Source: Piromyces finnis (lineage: Eukaryota > Neocallimastigomycota > Neocallimastigomycetes > Neocallimastigales > Neocallimastigaceae). From it: 64,000 nucleotides of DNA. Both the position numbers and the translations under genes were made by a program. The DNA lies in contig MCFH01000094.1 in the NCBI GenBank assembly GCA_002104945.1, positions 1-64,000 on the forward strand. Reading direction: 5' to 3'. Below the pieces are notes generated by a model. The model saw nothing but the letters and a program-made list of their open reading frames with translations. It ran no database searches and was not told the DNA's origin. This document shows, in pieces, positions 47,418 to 59,308 of this stretch; positions within the stretch are counted from its first letter, which is position 1; the number at the start of each line of letters is the position of its first letter.

Positions 47418-50400
47418 TTATAAGGAATCTTTTCTCGAAGGAATTTCAATTACAAATGGTTGGTATCTGTGCTTGATTAGATTACCAACTTTATTCTTTC
47501 TAATTTTCATGGAGGAGTCGTTCGACTTATATTTTGACTTTTTAGAGTTTCTTTCAAACTCTTGTATTAATTGTTTATCTGGAATCTGATCTTCAGAAAT
47601 CCAAGTGGATTTGTCAAATCCTTTCCATGATAACTTATAAAATGTTTCACCATTAACAGATTTCATCTTTTCAATTTTCTCTGGAATTTTTTCAATTAAA
47701 TCTGTGTTAAGGTGAATGTTCCTCTTCCTACGATTAGACCTGTCGTTAAACTTGTTTTCAAAGTATGGTTCTAACAATGAAACATGAAAGACTGGATGAC
47801 ATCTCATTGTCTTTGGAAGTTTCAATTTGAAAGCGAGAGAACTAACTTTTTCAATTATCTCAAATGGGCCAAGCATTTGAGGTGCTAATTTTCTCTTTAG
47901 GTTAGTTCCAGGAGAATCTTTCAATAACCATACCTTCTTTCCCACTTCGAACTCCGGGGGAATCATTCTCTTCATATCGGCATATTTCTTATATGTTTCT
48001 TTTGCTTTTTCTAAGTTTTCTTTTAATAATTTAAAGTTTTCATTCATATCAATTACTCTTTGTTCAGCTCTACTAGGTCTATCATTAGCTGGAATTTCTA
48101 AGCTGAACTTTGGATGAAAACCATAATTAGCAAAGAATGGGGATTGATTTATAGATTGTTGTAAAGTATTATTATATGCAAATTCAGCAAATGGGATAAG
48201 ATCAACCCAGTTATTCTGCTTTTTATTTATAAAACAACGGAAATATTGTTCTAATATGCCGTTCACCCTCTCCGTTTGACCATCTGTCTGCGGATGGTTG
48301 GCAGTTGATAATGAATGATTGATATTAAGAAGGTCACAAAGTCTTGACCAAAAGTCAGAAGTAAATTGCGAGCCTCTATCAGAAATGATGGAATCAGGAA
48401 GACCATGCAAACGGAAGACATTAGCAATAAAAGCATCAGCAGCAATCGAAGCAGTAGGAAGACAACGTAAAGGAATGGCGTGAGCAAATTTAGTAAATCT
48501 ATCGACAACAACCATGAGAGTTGTCATATCTCTGGACTTAGGAAGATCAACAATAAAATCAATAGAAATATCAGACCAGGGCCTACTGGGAGTGTCCAAA
48601 GGGGATAACAATCCATAAGGCTTATGTCTGGGGACTTTGGATTTGCAACAAGTCACGCAAGATTTGATAAAAGATTTAACGTCTGAATGAAACCTTGGCC
48701 ACCAAAAGTTTCTGGAAATCAGTTCAGTGGTTTTCTTAATACCGAAATGACCAGCAGCAACAGAATCATGATGAAGTTCCAAAACTCTTGTCCTAAGAGA
48801 TTTAGGAACATAAATAAGATTATTATATAACAAAAATCCTTCGTTATCAATAATAACTTTATCAATATTTTTAATAGGTGCATTACATGCAGAACCATTC
48901 ATTTTAAATTGGACAATAGAATTATACAAATCGTCATTTTTAAGTTCTAATAAAATAGAATCGATTAACGGTTTGTTATCGCTATGATGAAACGAAATAG
49001 TAAGACAAGAAACATCAGAATTAATATTATTCTCTACATGGTCACTTCTACGAGACAGGATATCAGGCTTACCGGATTTCTTTCCAGCTCTATAAATGAG
49101 TTTAAAATCAAATCTGGATAAGAACAAATTCCATCTAATTTGTCTCTGAGATAACATTTCAGGTTTTCTAGGAAATGTTAAGTTCTTGTGATCGGTATAA
49201 ATTATGAACTGATGGCGTGCACCTTCTAAATAATGACGCCATTCTTCAAGAGCAACTACAATAGCTAAAAGTTCCTTGTCATATATAGGATAGTTTCTTT
49301 GACAACTCGTCAAACTTTTAGAAAGAAATGCAATAGGATGTAATTTGCCATCAAATTCTTGAGAGAGAATAGCACCGACAGCATAATTACTAGCATCAGT
49401 TTCTACAATAAATTGTTTATTACTATCCGCATGTTTCAGAATAGGAGCTGACGTGAACAGAGATTTTAATAAAATAAAAGCGTCCTGATCTTCTTTCACC
49501 CAGTTAAAAGCAACATTCTTTCTAGTGAGTTTGTGAAGAGGGTTTGCAATTTTAGCAAAGTCTTTAATAAAAATTCTGTAATAGTTGCATAAACCAATAA
49601 AAGACTGAACCTCTTTAACATTCTTGGGAACCGGCCAATCGAGAATTGCTTTAACTTTATTTTCATCCATTTGCAATCCATCCTTTGAAATGACATAACC
49701 AAGAAAAGTGGTTTTCTCAACATCAAACTCACATTTTTCTAATTTAACATAAAGATTATTTTCAAGTAGTTTCTTAAGTACCTTTTTAACATGCTCATGA
49801 TGTTCTTCGATATTATTAGAATAAATAAGAATATCATCAATATATGAGATAACAAAATCGTCTAAATAGTCACTAAGGACATCGTTAATGAAGTGTTGAA
49901 AAGTTGCAGGTGCATTCTTTAATCCAAAAGGCATAACCAGATATTCAAAATGTCCATATCTAGTACGAAAAGCCGTTTTGTATTCGTCACCTTCTTTAAT
50001 ACGAACAAGATTATAAGTGGATTTAAGGTCTAATTTAGTAAAAATCTTAGCATTTTTCACCCTATCCAAAAGGTCACTAATTAAAGGTAAAGGATATGAA
50101 TTACGAATGGTAATATCATTCAACTTTCTATAATCGATACAAAGTCTTAGGGAGCCATCCTTCTTTTTAACAAATAAAATTGGGGCACCAGCAGGAGACG
50201 ATGATTTCCTAATAAAACCTTTATTTAAATTATCATCAATATATTTTTTAAGTTCCTCTCTTTCAACTTCAGTTAATGGATACAAAGGTCCATAAAATAA
50301 AGTCGAATCATCTTTAAGTTTGATTTCACAATCATAAGGTCTATGAGGAGGTAACACTTCACAATTTTTTTCATTAAACACTTCACTAAATTCTAAATAT

Positions 50401-52007
50401 TGGGTTGGTACGGCGACCAATTTATCTTTATTAATATCTTTTTCATTATCATTATTACTACATGATTCGTTATCATTATTACATGTTTCATTAATTTTTG
50501 TTACAATACATTTAACTTTTTTATTAAAACTAATATATTCATCATCGCTATCATCTTCATCATTGATGGTTCTAACAAGGCGGCCTTTAACATATTCTTT
50601 TTCTTCATTGTTTGGGACAGAGGGATCTACTTTCGGCTTTTTGGTCAAGCTTCGGTCGAGAACATCATGATCTAACTGATCATTCTTTGACTTCTTTCTT
50701 GGTTTTCTCTTTCTTTTGCCTTTATTACAATGTCTGGCACAATAACCAGAACTAAAAGCGATTTTCTTAGAGTCGTAGAAAGCATTTGGATTATGCTTCT
50801 TTATCCACGGCAAACCAAGAATAACATCAACACCGGGGACTTGTAATCCATAAAGTTGAATTACTTCGAAGTGATTTTTGCAACGGAGCATGCACTTCTC
50901 AGTCCTTTCCCAAACACTAACAACTCCATCACTAACACCAGATACACGGAATGGTTCTACTTTTTCCAAATTAATACCAAGGTCTTCAGCAAGACTTGGA
51001 TTAATGAAATTTAATTCAGAACCGGAATCAATTAAAACCTTAATTTTAACTTCCGAAACTTCATTGGTACTCAAGTAAAAATCCACAAGGTTTAAATCAC
51101 TTTTCACTCCCTTGACTCCAACTTTGTAAATTTTTGGATTAACAATTTTTGGAGTCCTTTCTTTAACAATTCTTAACACTTTTCTGGGCTTTACTCTATT
51201 AGGACAATTAAATTTTAAATGTCCCGGTTGTTTACAAAGAAAACATAACCCTTTTTTCTTTTCTTCTTCAAAGTTATCTATGTTTTCATTGTAATTTTTA
51301 CTTGATCCTTGAATATTCACATACCTTTTTCGTTTATTCTCTCTACTAATTTTAAATACATCCACATCCATAGGATCATTAGCCCTTCTACCATTAAAAT
51401 AAAATTCACTTAAAGAATTCCTTTTCATCATATCTTCAACTAAAATAGTTGAAGAAATCAATTGTTCAATTGAAGTTGGGTTTGATTCAATGAAAGCCAA
51501 CTTCTCCCTAAGTGGTGGTAATAAACCTTTCAGAAACATGTAGATTTTTGCGCTATCATTAAAGCTTGAATTTTGGCTAATACGTTGAAACTCGGTAATG
51601 TAATCTAATACCTGACCAAGTTTCCTTTGGCGAAGATTATCTAATTTACCGTTAGCTACAACGGTATCGTATCTATAACTGCCAAAATTAGCCTTCAACC
51701 TATCTACAAATTCATCATAATGGTTTAAAACCCCACTACTATTCTTCATCAACACTGAAGCCCATTCCAAAGGTTTACCAGAAAAGTATGATATAACGAA
51801 GTCGACCTTGACTCGATCTGTATTATACAGTGTCGGTCGAGTACGAAATACCAACTCCACTCTAGTTAAAAATCCATCCAATTCTCTTTGTTTACCAGAA
51901 AATGTCGGTGGAGCATTAATAATGTTCCCCGAGTTCCCGGAAACACCCACATTCCTATCACCCATTTCTAAATTTAAATTTTCAAACTCACTAATTAAAT
52001 CCTCCAA
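47418..52007 (-). CDS. Gag-Pol polyprotein of element 2, with chromodomain
   Basis: 1529 codons in one frame. Gag capsid (about 30-200), CCHC knuckle CFLCKQPGHLKFNC at 255-268, protease IDSGS with Asp327, RT with YIDD at 722-725, RNase H VETDASNYAVGAILSQ, integrase HHCC (CVTC intact), DFIVDLP, ISDRGSQF and DGQTERV, then a GPF motif (MLGPFEIIEKVSSLAFKLKL). At about 1430-1490 is a chromodomain-like segment (ETFYKLSWKGFDKSTWISED), which in chromoviruses guides integration to marked chromatin. One fused ORF, without frameshift, is the Tf1-type layout. All catalytic motifs are present. A likely active chromovirus. Confidence 0.97.
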   Translation of the reverse strand: MEDLISEFENLNLEMGDRNVGVSGNSGNIINAPPTFSGKQRELDGFLTRVELVFRTRPTLYNTDRVKVDFVISYFSGKPLEWASVLMKNSSGVLNHYDEFVDRLKANFGSYRYDTVVANGKLDNLRQRKLGQVLDYITEFQRISQNSSFNDSAKIYMFLKGLLPPLREKLAFIESNPTSIEQLISSTILVEDMMKRNSLSEFYFNGRRANDPMDVDVFKISRENKRKRYVNIQGSSKNYNENIDNFEEEKKKGLCFLCKQPGHLKFNCPNRVKPRKVLRIVKERTPKIVNPKIYKVGVKGVKSDLNLVDFYLSTNEVSEVKIKVLIDSGSELNFINPSLAEDLGINLEKVEPFRVSGVSDGVVSVWERTEKCMLRCKNHFEVIQLYGLQVPGVDVILGLPWIKKHNPNAFYDSKKIAFSSGYCARHCNKGKRKRKPRKKSKNDQLDHDVLDRSLTKKPKVDPSVPNNEEKEYVKGRLVRTINDEDDSDDEYISFNKKVKCIVTKINETCNNDNESCSNNDNEKDINKDKLVAVPTQYLEFSEVFNEKNCEVLPPHRPYDCEIKLKDDSTLFYGPLYPLTEVEREELKKYIDDNLNKGFIRKSSSPAGAPILFVKKKDGSLRLCIDYRKLNDITIRNSYPLPLISDLLDRVKNAKIFTKLDLKSTYNLVRIKEGDEYKTAFRTRYGHFEYLVMPFGLKNAPATFQHFINDVLSDYLDDFVISYIDDILIYSNNIEEHHEHVKKVLKKLLENNLYVKLEKCEFDVEKTTFLGYVISKDGLQMDENKVKAILDWPVPKNVKEVQSFIGLCNYYRIFIKDFAKIANPLHKLTRKNVAFNWVKEDQDAFILLKSLFTSAPILKHADSNKQFIVETDASNYAVGAILSQEFDGKLHPIAFLSKSLTSCQRNYPIYDKELLAIVVALEEWRHYLEGARHQFIIYTDHKNLTFPRKPEMLSQRQIRWNLFLSRFDFKLIYRAGKKSGKPDILSRRSDHVENNINSDVSCLTISFHHSDNKPLIDSILLELKNDDLYNSIVQFKMNGSACNAPIKNIDKVIIDNEGFLLYNNLIYVPKSLRTRVLELHHDSVAAGHFGIKKTTELISRNFWWPRFHSDVKSFIKSCVTCCKSKVPRHKPYGLLSPLDTPSRPWSDISIDFIVDLPKSRDMTTLMVVVDRFTKFAHAIPLRCLPTASIAADAFIANVFRLHGLPDSIISDRGSQFTSDFWSRLCDLLNINHSLSTANHPQTDGQTERVNGILEQYFRCFINKKQNNWVDLIPFAEFAYNNTLQQSINQSPFFANYGFHPKFSLEIPANDRPSRAEQRVIDMNENFKLLKENLEKAKETYKKYADMKRMIPPEFEVGKKVWLLKDSPGTNLKRKLAPQMLGPFEIIEKVSSLAFKLKLPKTMRCHPVFHVSLLEPYFENKFNDRSNRRKRNIHLNTDLIEKIPEKIEKMKSVNGETFYKLSWKGFDKSTWISEDQIPDKQLIQEFERNSKKSKYKSNDSSMKIRKNKVGNLIKHRYQPFVIEIPSRKDSL

Positions 52008-52354
52008 TTCAAAATATAATATATAATATAAAATTAAAATGGTTTCTTACTACTATTTCAAGTAAGTAATCTTAAATTTTTTTTTTAATTACACTACTAC
52101 AATTTATCCTAATACAAAAGTTATTCAAACGCGTTCTGCAAAGCAGTGTCGAACAAGTTTTGTATTACTAATTAATATTGGTTAATTCTTCTTTCTTCTT
52201 GCACTCGGTGGTAGTTTCTAATTCTAACCAGTAGTCAAAATTTCTTCTTTCTTTTTATTCGGCGGTAGTTTCCAATTCTAACCAGTAATTAAAGTTCTTT
52301 CTTGCTTTTTGTACCCGGCGGTAGATACCCTAACGTATTCTCTATCTTCGTTGG

Positions 52355-52365
52355 GTAATTGTTAT
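52355..52365 (-). other. self-priming site of element 2
   Basis: On minus the bases after the 5' LTR are ATAACAATTAC. The complement GTAATTGTTAT is in the LTR at 52500-52490, 35 bp after TATAAATAG at 52535. Confidence 0.75.
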
Positions 52366-52971
52366 TGTAATGTTGAACACTGAAAGAATAGATTAGGATA
52401 TCTATTCTATTACAATAACACAAAAATTTGAAAAAATAAAATAAAAAATTGTTTTATAAAATATCTTTTATTATAATAGAATTTTAATAATAACAATTAC
52501 ATCGATAAAATGATGAAAAATATCTTCTATTTATATTTTTCCTAAATACATTTATATTATATTATAACTATTTATTTCTTATATATTATTATTTAAAATC
52601 TACACTAAAATCTTAATTATTAATAAATATTTAAACTATAACTATTTTTAGTAAAATACAATTGGCAATTCAAATTAAGTACCATTTAATTTGAATATGT
52701 GCCCATGTATTATTGATATATTAATCATTTATTATTTATCTATTTCTATAAAAAACCAATACTAAAACTAGGGATTTAAATTGAGAATATTAATTTACTT
52801 GTTAAACATTAAAAATAAATTAATAATTTATTTTGTTTTAAACTTTAATTATTAATAAATAAATTATGTCTCATTTTCTTTTTCTGAATATAATTTGTGT
52901 AACTTAAACAATAATACTTGTGGCTTAAGTTACATTAAAGATATCAAACAGAGGCGTTTGATATCTTTACA
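52366..52971 (-). repeat. 5' LTR of element 2
   Basis: 606 bp with TATA box at 52535-52527 (minus) and self-primer segment 52500-52490. Confidence 0.95.
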
Positions 52972-53736
52972 GTATACAACACTAAACTAACAATTAAACT
53001 AATTATTTTTAATAATAATTTTTATTTATTTATTTATTTATTTTTAAAACTATACTAACTAAACAACCGTTGATTACTTTACCGTGAAGGATATTTTACC
53101 AGAGCCCTCACTAGGTAATCAATTTATATTTATTTAAAACTAAAATTATTAATCTAAACTATAAACTAATTATAAACTAATGTTAATTTATCTAAACAAA
53201 ATTAACCTATACGATTTTCCAACTATCGTTTCAATAGTTGAAAAATTTTCTTTATTTATACTTTTTAAATAAATTGAATAAATTCTAATATACATGTTTT
53301 AATATTATAATTTTACATTGTTTACATTTATACATTTATTAAAAGAAATTATTTGTATTAAACTATTTAAATTCAATTTATTTACTAAAGAATTTTCTAA
53401 ACTTAAAATAAAGTTTTGATTTATTTACTATATGGTTGATTATATTTCAAACATATATTCAATTTATTTATTTCTAATTTTGAGACTTAGTTTATAAAAA
53501 AAATTTTTTATTATCTAAAATATTTATTGGTTAAAATTTATTTAATTTAAAATTTTATTTTATCATCAAAAACTTTATCTTATCATAAAATTATATTTTA
53601 CATAAATTTATGTTAATGTGTTGTGATATAAATTTTTGTAATTAAAGAATAAAATTTACGGTACATTAATTTAATACATTTTACATTATTTTAAATACGT
53701 ATTAATGTTAAGTTTTTGGGTTTGGTTATGCGGCCA

Positions 53737-54880
53737 GGTCAGAATGTTATTAATTATATAGTAAAAATGTTTTTTAAGAAATTAAATTTAATTATAAAAT
53801 AACACCTTAAACTCCCAAATGAAAAATGAAAAATTTATATTTACTTTAAAATAACTTTTTATAAATTTTTTATTTATTTAATAATAATAATATAAATGAT
53901 ATTATAAGTAACTATATAATTAAGATTATAACTATAATCTTTACAAAGAATTAAAATCGAATTCAATTCATTCTCTTTTATATTCTTTGTTCAGATTATT
54001 AAATTGATATTAATAAGAATAAAGTATTACATGTAATATATTAGTAATATAATTAAATAAGTAATAAGATTGTTTATTTGTTTGTTTGTTTGTCATGACA
54101 TAAAATAAAATAAACATATGATTAATCATTTAAACAGTTGATCCTAATTAGTAATTATAAAAACTATTCAATTAATAATTCATCATTATTAATTGATATT
54201 ACCATAACATATTTGTTATAATTAAATAATTATTATTTTCAAAATTATTTCTAATAAAACTTGCCGTTAACCTATTTTATAATAATTAAAATTATTTAAT
54301 TTATAGGTGTTAACTGTTACACCTAAATGGGTCTAGTTCTATTTTTAGTAACAATCGTTATCATTAATTAAATTAATATAACTAAAATTCCTATTGATAT
54401 ATTTTTAATTTCATCAAGTCATAAGAAATATTTATGATCCATACTTGATATCATATTGATTTTAATTTACCTAATAAAATCTTTAAATGATCATAACTTC
54501 CTTAAATGATCAGTTAGAAGGACCGCGATTGTACCAAATTGTAGCTTTCTTCCTAAGCTTTCCAATAAACCTAGTTTCATCACCGTAGCACTTACAGCCG
54601 TAGCGATCGTTTTTGGCGAGTTACACCTTATTTCGTACTTGCTTATTTTTGGTTAAGGGTTATAGTGTATTGATATTAAATTTTTGAAATCATAACCCTT
54701 TCACTGAATCAAAATTTAAAAGGTGACTTTTAAAAGTGTTTTAAAATAATTATTGAAATTATTTAATTATAATTATTATGTTTAATTAATTATAGATATT
54801 ATCTGAATTTGTTTTAAATCCAGTTAATATCTTCACAAATTTTCTACTAATATCAAATTTATAATATATTTATAATTATT
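53737..54880 (+). repeat. second, partial copy of the terminal-inverted-repeat element
   Basis: Starts GGTCAGAATGTTAT and follows, with much divergence, the reverse complement of 39251 to about 38100. Landmarks in the same order are CTTTACAAAGAATT, TTCTTTGT, AGGGTTA and TTTTAAAAGTGTTTTA. The opposite terminus was not found. It stops just before the tRNA-Ala gene. Confidence 0.6.
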
Positions 54881-54903
54881 ATTTATCAAAAATATTACAA
54901 GCT

Positions 54904-54975
54904 GGGGATATAACTCAGTGGTAGAGTGCTTGCTTTGCATGCAAGAAGCCTCGGGTTCGATCCCCGATATCTCCA
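54904..54975 (+). tRNA. tRNA-Ala (UGC)
   Basis: Acceptor GGGGATA / TATCTCC, D arm with GTGGTAGAGTGC, anticodon stem CTTGC / GCAAG around loop TTTGCAT (anticodon TGC), and T arm CGGGTTCGATCCCCG. 72 nt with discriminator A. All stems pair, allowing G-T, and A and B boxes are intact. No intron. Confidence 0.95.
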
Positions 54976-55330
54976 TTAATTATTTTATACTTATAATATT
55001 AAAATATGAATATATAATGTATAAATTTATTTTATTAAGTAAATGTGAGAATTATTTAGAGTATAATTGTATTTGAGTTTATAAATTAAGATATATTCTA
55101 TTAAATATATAGTTAACACTATTAAATTTTAATAATATATAATAAATATAGTATTTATAGAATTATTTTATTTAATTTTTTATTACATATAGATGATAAT
55201 TACAAAATATTTAAATATTGAATTTACTATAAAATGAACATTAATAATCTTACAAAGAATTTTTAAAATTATTCTTTATTCCTCTTATTTATACTTTCAT
55301 TTTTTAATATAATATTGATATTAATAAAGT

Positions 55331-55480
<150 letters not shown>

Positions 55481-55594
55481 TCTTTTATAATTTAAAATAT
55501 TTTTATAAAGTAAACTATCATTAATAATATATTATTATTTTTTAGCCACAAAATACATTTCTCCTATTTATTAAAATAATCGTAATAATGGTTA

Positions 55595-55998
55595 TTGAAA
55601 AAATGTCTACTGTTTCTTATTGCTAAATGGTTATGACCTTTCTGGTCTGTTATATCGAAATTTCAGCCTAAACGCACTTTCATACATTCATATGACTAAT
55701 AATTGTACTATATTCTTTAATCATATGATTTTGTCACATATGATTCTGTAGACCATGCATATTAATCATCTAAATGTTCCACTTCTTATGAGAAATGAAT
55801 TTACATTTTTGGCTTGTTTATCTATGTCAATACACATTATTAATCTTCTAATTTAATATGTATCATGTACACTTGTTCATTTCAGGTAGGTAAGATAAGT
55901 GTTATTATAATGATTATAAACTAGAATTCTTTATCTTATTTTAACAATATTATCTAACACATAACAAAACAAAGGGGTGCATATTCGAACTAGAGGCA
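55595..55998 (-). mobile_element. old diverged copy of the SINE-like family
   Basis: Matches 37530-37945 in order: TATTGCTA, GGTTATGACC, TCTGGTCTGT; then TCTAATTTAATATGTATCAT followed by GTACACT; and at the right end a decayed B box (minus CTAGTTCGAATATGC). Most differences from the 37.5-kb copy are C to T or G to A. Confidence 0.75.
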
Positions 55999-56195
55999 AA
56001 ACATTATTATATTAATACTTTAATCAATTAATAGTTTCAAAATTACTATATTACATTGTTATTTTAAGAAAAAAATTCACAAAAAGAAAATTAACAACTT
56101 TTTTATAAAAATTTATACCTATCGACGGAATATAACCACCTATCTTTGCTTTACAAAAAATAGGTTTTACTACTAATTCAAACATACATTAAATT

Positions 56196-56266
56196 TGAGT
56201 TAACCGGGAATCGAACCCGAGTCATTTGCTTGGAAGGCAATTATTCTATCTCTATACTATTAACTC
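56196..56266 (-). tRNA. tRNA-Gly (UCC)
   Basis: On minus: acceptor GAGTTAA / TTAACTC fully paired, anticodon loop CTTCCAA (anticodon TCC), T arm CTCGGGTTCGATTCCCGG, discriminator A. The D loop is AT-rich and the D stem weak, and the outermost anticodon pair is mismatched, so some decay is possible. Confidence 0.85.
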
Positions 56267-57952
56267 TTTATTTATTTACTGTTGTTAAGGAATGAACATA
56301 AATAGTTGAATTAGCTAGAATTTTAGGATTTAACCTTCAACTATTTATATTCCTTACTAGTGTTTAACTCTATTTTTAAAATATAAAAATTATAATATAT
56401 AATTTTTATACATTTTTCTAGTAATTATTAATATTTTTATTATATAGTTATATTATTTGTATATAGTTATTTAAGACCTTTATTATTAGTATTAGTATAA
56501 TTACTTATAATATTTTATACTTATAAAATTTTACAAAATTTTATTATTAAAATAGTTATAGGTATTTTATTATTATTTAAGGTTTATTTTATTAATTAAC
56601 TTTATTGTATAATATTTTATAATTTGAAATTATGACATAGAATTTAATTATAATTTTTACTAAAAGAGGCAACTGTTACACACAAAACAGAAGATACCTC
56701 GACAGAAAAATTATTATTTATGTCTAAAAAAGGGCATAATTAATTGAATAATATAATTTTATTATATGTCATAATTAAATATATAATATATGATATGCAA
56801 AAATGTTACACATATCATAAATTAAAAATTTATTAATTATAAATTAAAAATTTTTCTATTCAAATATTAAGAGATTATTCATAATATATATTAAGGATTT
56901 AATTAATATATGTTACAGTGAATGATCCATATATTATGAATGAAATCAATTTAAATCCTTAGCTATCCAAAACCATTAAATTTCAAATAATGGATAGTTG
57001 GAAAAAGTACGAGGATTTTTGAGAAAAATTTTAAAAATTGAAAAATCAAAAATAAATTAAATGAATAAAAATTAAAATTAAATAAATTTTTATTTTTATA
57101 ACTATTCAAGTGTTTTGTGATATCTTATTTGAACCGTAGCACTGTGATAAATAATGAAATTAATAAATATAAAATTATTATTAAACCTGATTTTTAAGTT
57201 AACCCTAAAAGTAACTTAAAACAAGTTATAGTTTAATTAAGTACTTTACCAAAATTCTTAAATAAAATTAATCCTAAACACTACATATATTTTGATTATT
57301 GAAAGAAAATAATAAACTTTAATTAATCGAGATCAAAATATATAACTCTTGTTAAATTAATTGTTAAATTAAATATTTAATAACTTCGTTAGTAAATTAC
57401 ACTTTAAAAGTAAACAAATATAATAATTCATGTTATAAAATAATATAATTAAACACCTTTATTAAAACATTAAAAATAATTATTACTTTAATTAATTGTA
57501 AAATAAACAACTTTTTATATTTTTTAACTTTTAATTATTTCTTTTATTGTTATTTCTAATTACTTTTATTGTAAATAGTTATTAATTTTATTGTTTTAAT
57601 GTAAATAGTTTAAATCTAAAAGAAAATATAAATACATGTAAATATTCTTATTTTAATCATTATTATTATTATTAATAAAGAAATATTATATAGTTAGATT
57701 AATATTTTATAATTTTAATAATCACTTTTATACTTAAATAAATAAAATTTTAAATATTTAAATATTAGAAAAACAAGTGTTTCTAATAAAACAATTTAGT
57801 GTTTTAACAAAACAATTTTATTAATTTTTATTAAAACGATCTTAAATCTTAATCAATATAACTTATATAGTTATAACAAAAGATATAATATAATAATCAC
57901 TTTTTGAAGTAAAATTCAAAATTAAGATTATTACCAAATTATATCAACTGAT
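56267..57952. other. AT-rich repeat debris with an imperfect inverted repeat
   Basis: AAGGAATGAACATAAATAG... (56287-56310) and the reverse complement of 56336-56355 form a stem of about 20 bp with a 4-nt bulge. No gene found. Confidence 0.5.
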
Positions 57953-58818
57953 TGTAATAATTCCATTATAAATTATTATATAATAGAATTATTAACTACA
58001 ATTTATTGATAAATTGAGAATAAAAAGAAAATAAATATTAATACTTATCTTTAAGTTCGAGTTTATTATAAGAGTAGAAATAATTTTACACTTTAATAAG
58101 TTAATATGTTTTATTATAACTAAGTTAAGTAAAATAAAATTAAAAACGCTTTTATTATTATAATTTGTTTCTTATAATAATAACTCTTGATTTATTAGAA
58201 GGGAATCAAGAGTCTTTATTTATATTATTTAATAAATTTAAAGTTTAAATTAAAATTTTATCTAATCTTAACAAAATAATTTTTTGTTTAGGAAAAGATT
58301 AGAAGAAAAACCTAAACAAAGTTCGATCAACATTCTATACATATTGATCATCGTATATTTTAAGTAAAACCAATTATTTTAGAAATTGGAAAAAACCTTA
58401 AAATATCGATTCCTAAACAATGAATAATTATTTTAAAGTAATTAATTAAATAAATAATTAAATATATTTGATAAAAATATAAAGTTAAATAAAAGTAATT
58501 AATTAAATTAATTAATTAAATGAATAAATATAATTAATAAAAATATAAAGTTAAATAAAAGTAATTAATTAAATTAATTAGTTAAATGCATAAATATAAT
58601 TAATAAAAATATTAAATAAAATATTAATGAATAATATAATTAAATGGCTAAATGTAATTTAAGATATTAAAATTAAGTGAAAATAAATAATTAAAATAAA
58701 TTTAAATGAGAATAATTATTTAAATAAATTAATATTATTAACATTAATTAATGATTAATAATTAATGATTTTAACTAAGAAATATTAATTATGTATCAAA
58801 TAATTATTATTTCTTACA
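57953..58818 (-). repeat. solo LTR of family 1
   Basis: 866 bp, the exact full length of the 5' LTR of element 1, in reverse orientation and nearly identical to it. It shares variants with the 3' LTR of element 1. Flanks (CTGAT left, TACAT right) do not form a duplication, so it may come from recombination between copies. Confidence 0.93.
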
Positions 58819-59308
58819 TACATAAACAGTGTAAAAGGTTTTTATATTATTAGTTAATAAGTTACTAATTAGTTAATTAAGTTAGTTATTACCTCTCTAT
58901 ACGAGTTAATAACTAAATAAAGTTTTATAAAAAATAATAAAAGAAAGAAAATAAATATTATAACACTAAAATAAATATAAACACTTATATAAATATTTTA
59001 TGAAATAACTTTTACTTAAATAATTATATTTTAATTATATCTTTTATTTATTTATTATAATTATCTACATTAATTTTATTATAGCTATTAATTTACTTTA
59101 ATACTAACGCTAAAGTATTTAACGTTAGTTTTGACTATACTATTTAACTATATGAGTTTATTTTCTTTACCACTTGATTGGGTAAAGCAAATAAACTTCC
59201 TATTTAATTAATAACCATTAATATATGGTTATACATATATTTGGCCAATAAATGATGACCAGAATATATGGTTTCAATTGAAATATTTGTGGGCAAACTT
59301 ATGGCCAC
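58819..59308. other. AT-rich spacer between LTRs
   Basis: No gene. Several short AT stretches resemble old LTR sequence (ACGCTAAAGTATTTAACGTTAG is an imperfect palindrome near 59105). Confidence 0.4.

Larger units (their letters stand above)
46771..52976 (-). mobile_element. Ty3/chromovirus element 2 (family 2), apparently intact
   Basis: LTRs 46776-47381 and 52366-52971, each 606 bp (TGTAAAG...CATTACA on minus), with about three differences. Target duplication GTATA at 46771-46775 and 52972-52976. A purine tract AGAGAGAGAGAT adjoins the 3' LTR (minus, ending at 47382). The single gag-pol ORF is uninterrupted. It is inserted in a family-3 LTR. Confidence 0.96.
46745..53705 (-). repeat. family-3 LTR, minus strand, split by element 2
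   Basis: 46745-46775 and 52972 to about 53700 together match the reverse complement of 59309-60117. Shared features include the GTATA site where element 2 entered, the segment around GTGAGGGCTCTGGT, and the TATAAATAAAG block. The 5' end of the LTR (first 35 bp or so) is lost or diverged near 53705. Confidence 0.85.

Noticed and set aside
56870-56965. Interleaved inverted pairs (ATTCATAATATAT and AAGGATTTAATT with complements in pseudoknot order)
   Set aside because: Short AT-only matches in AT-rich DNA; chance is likely and there is no other support.
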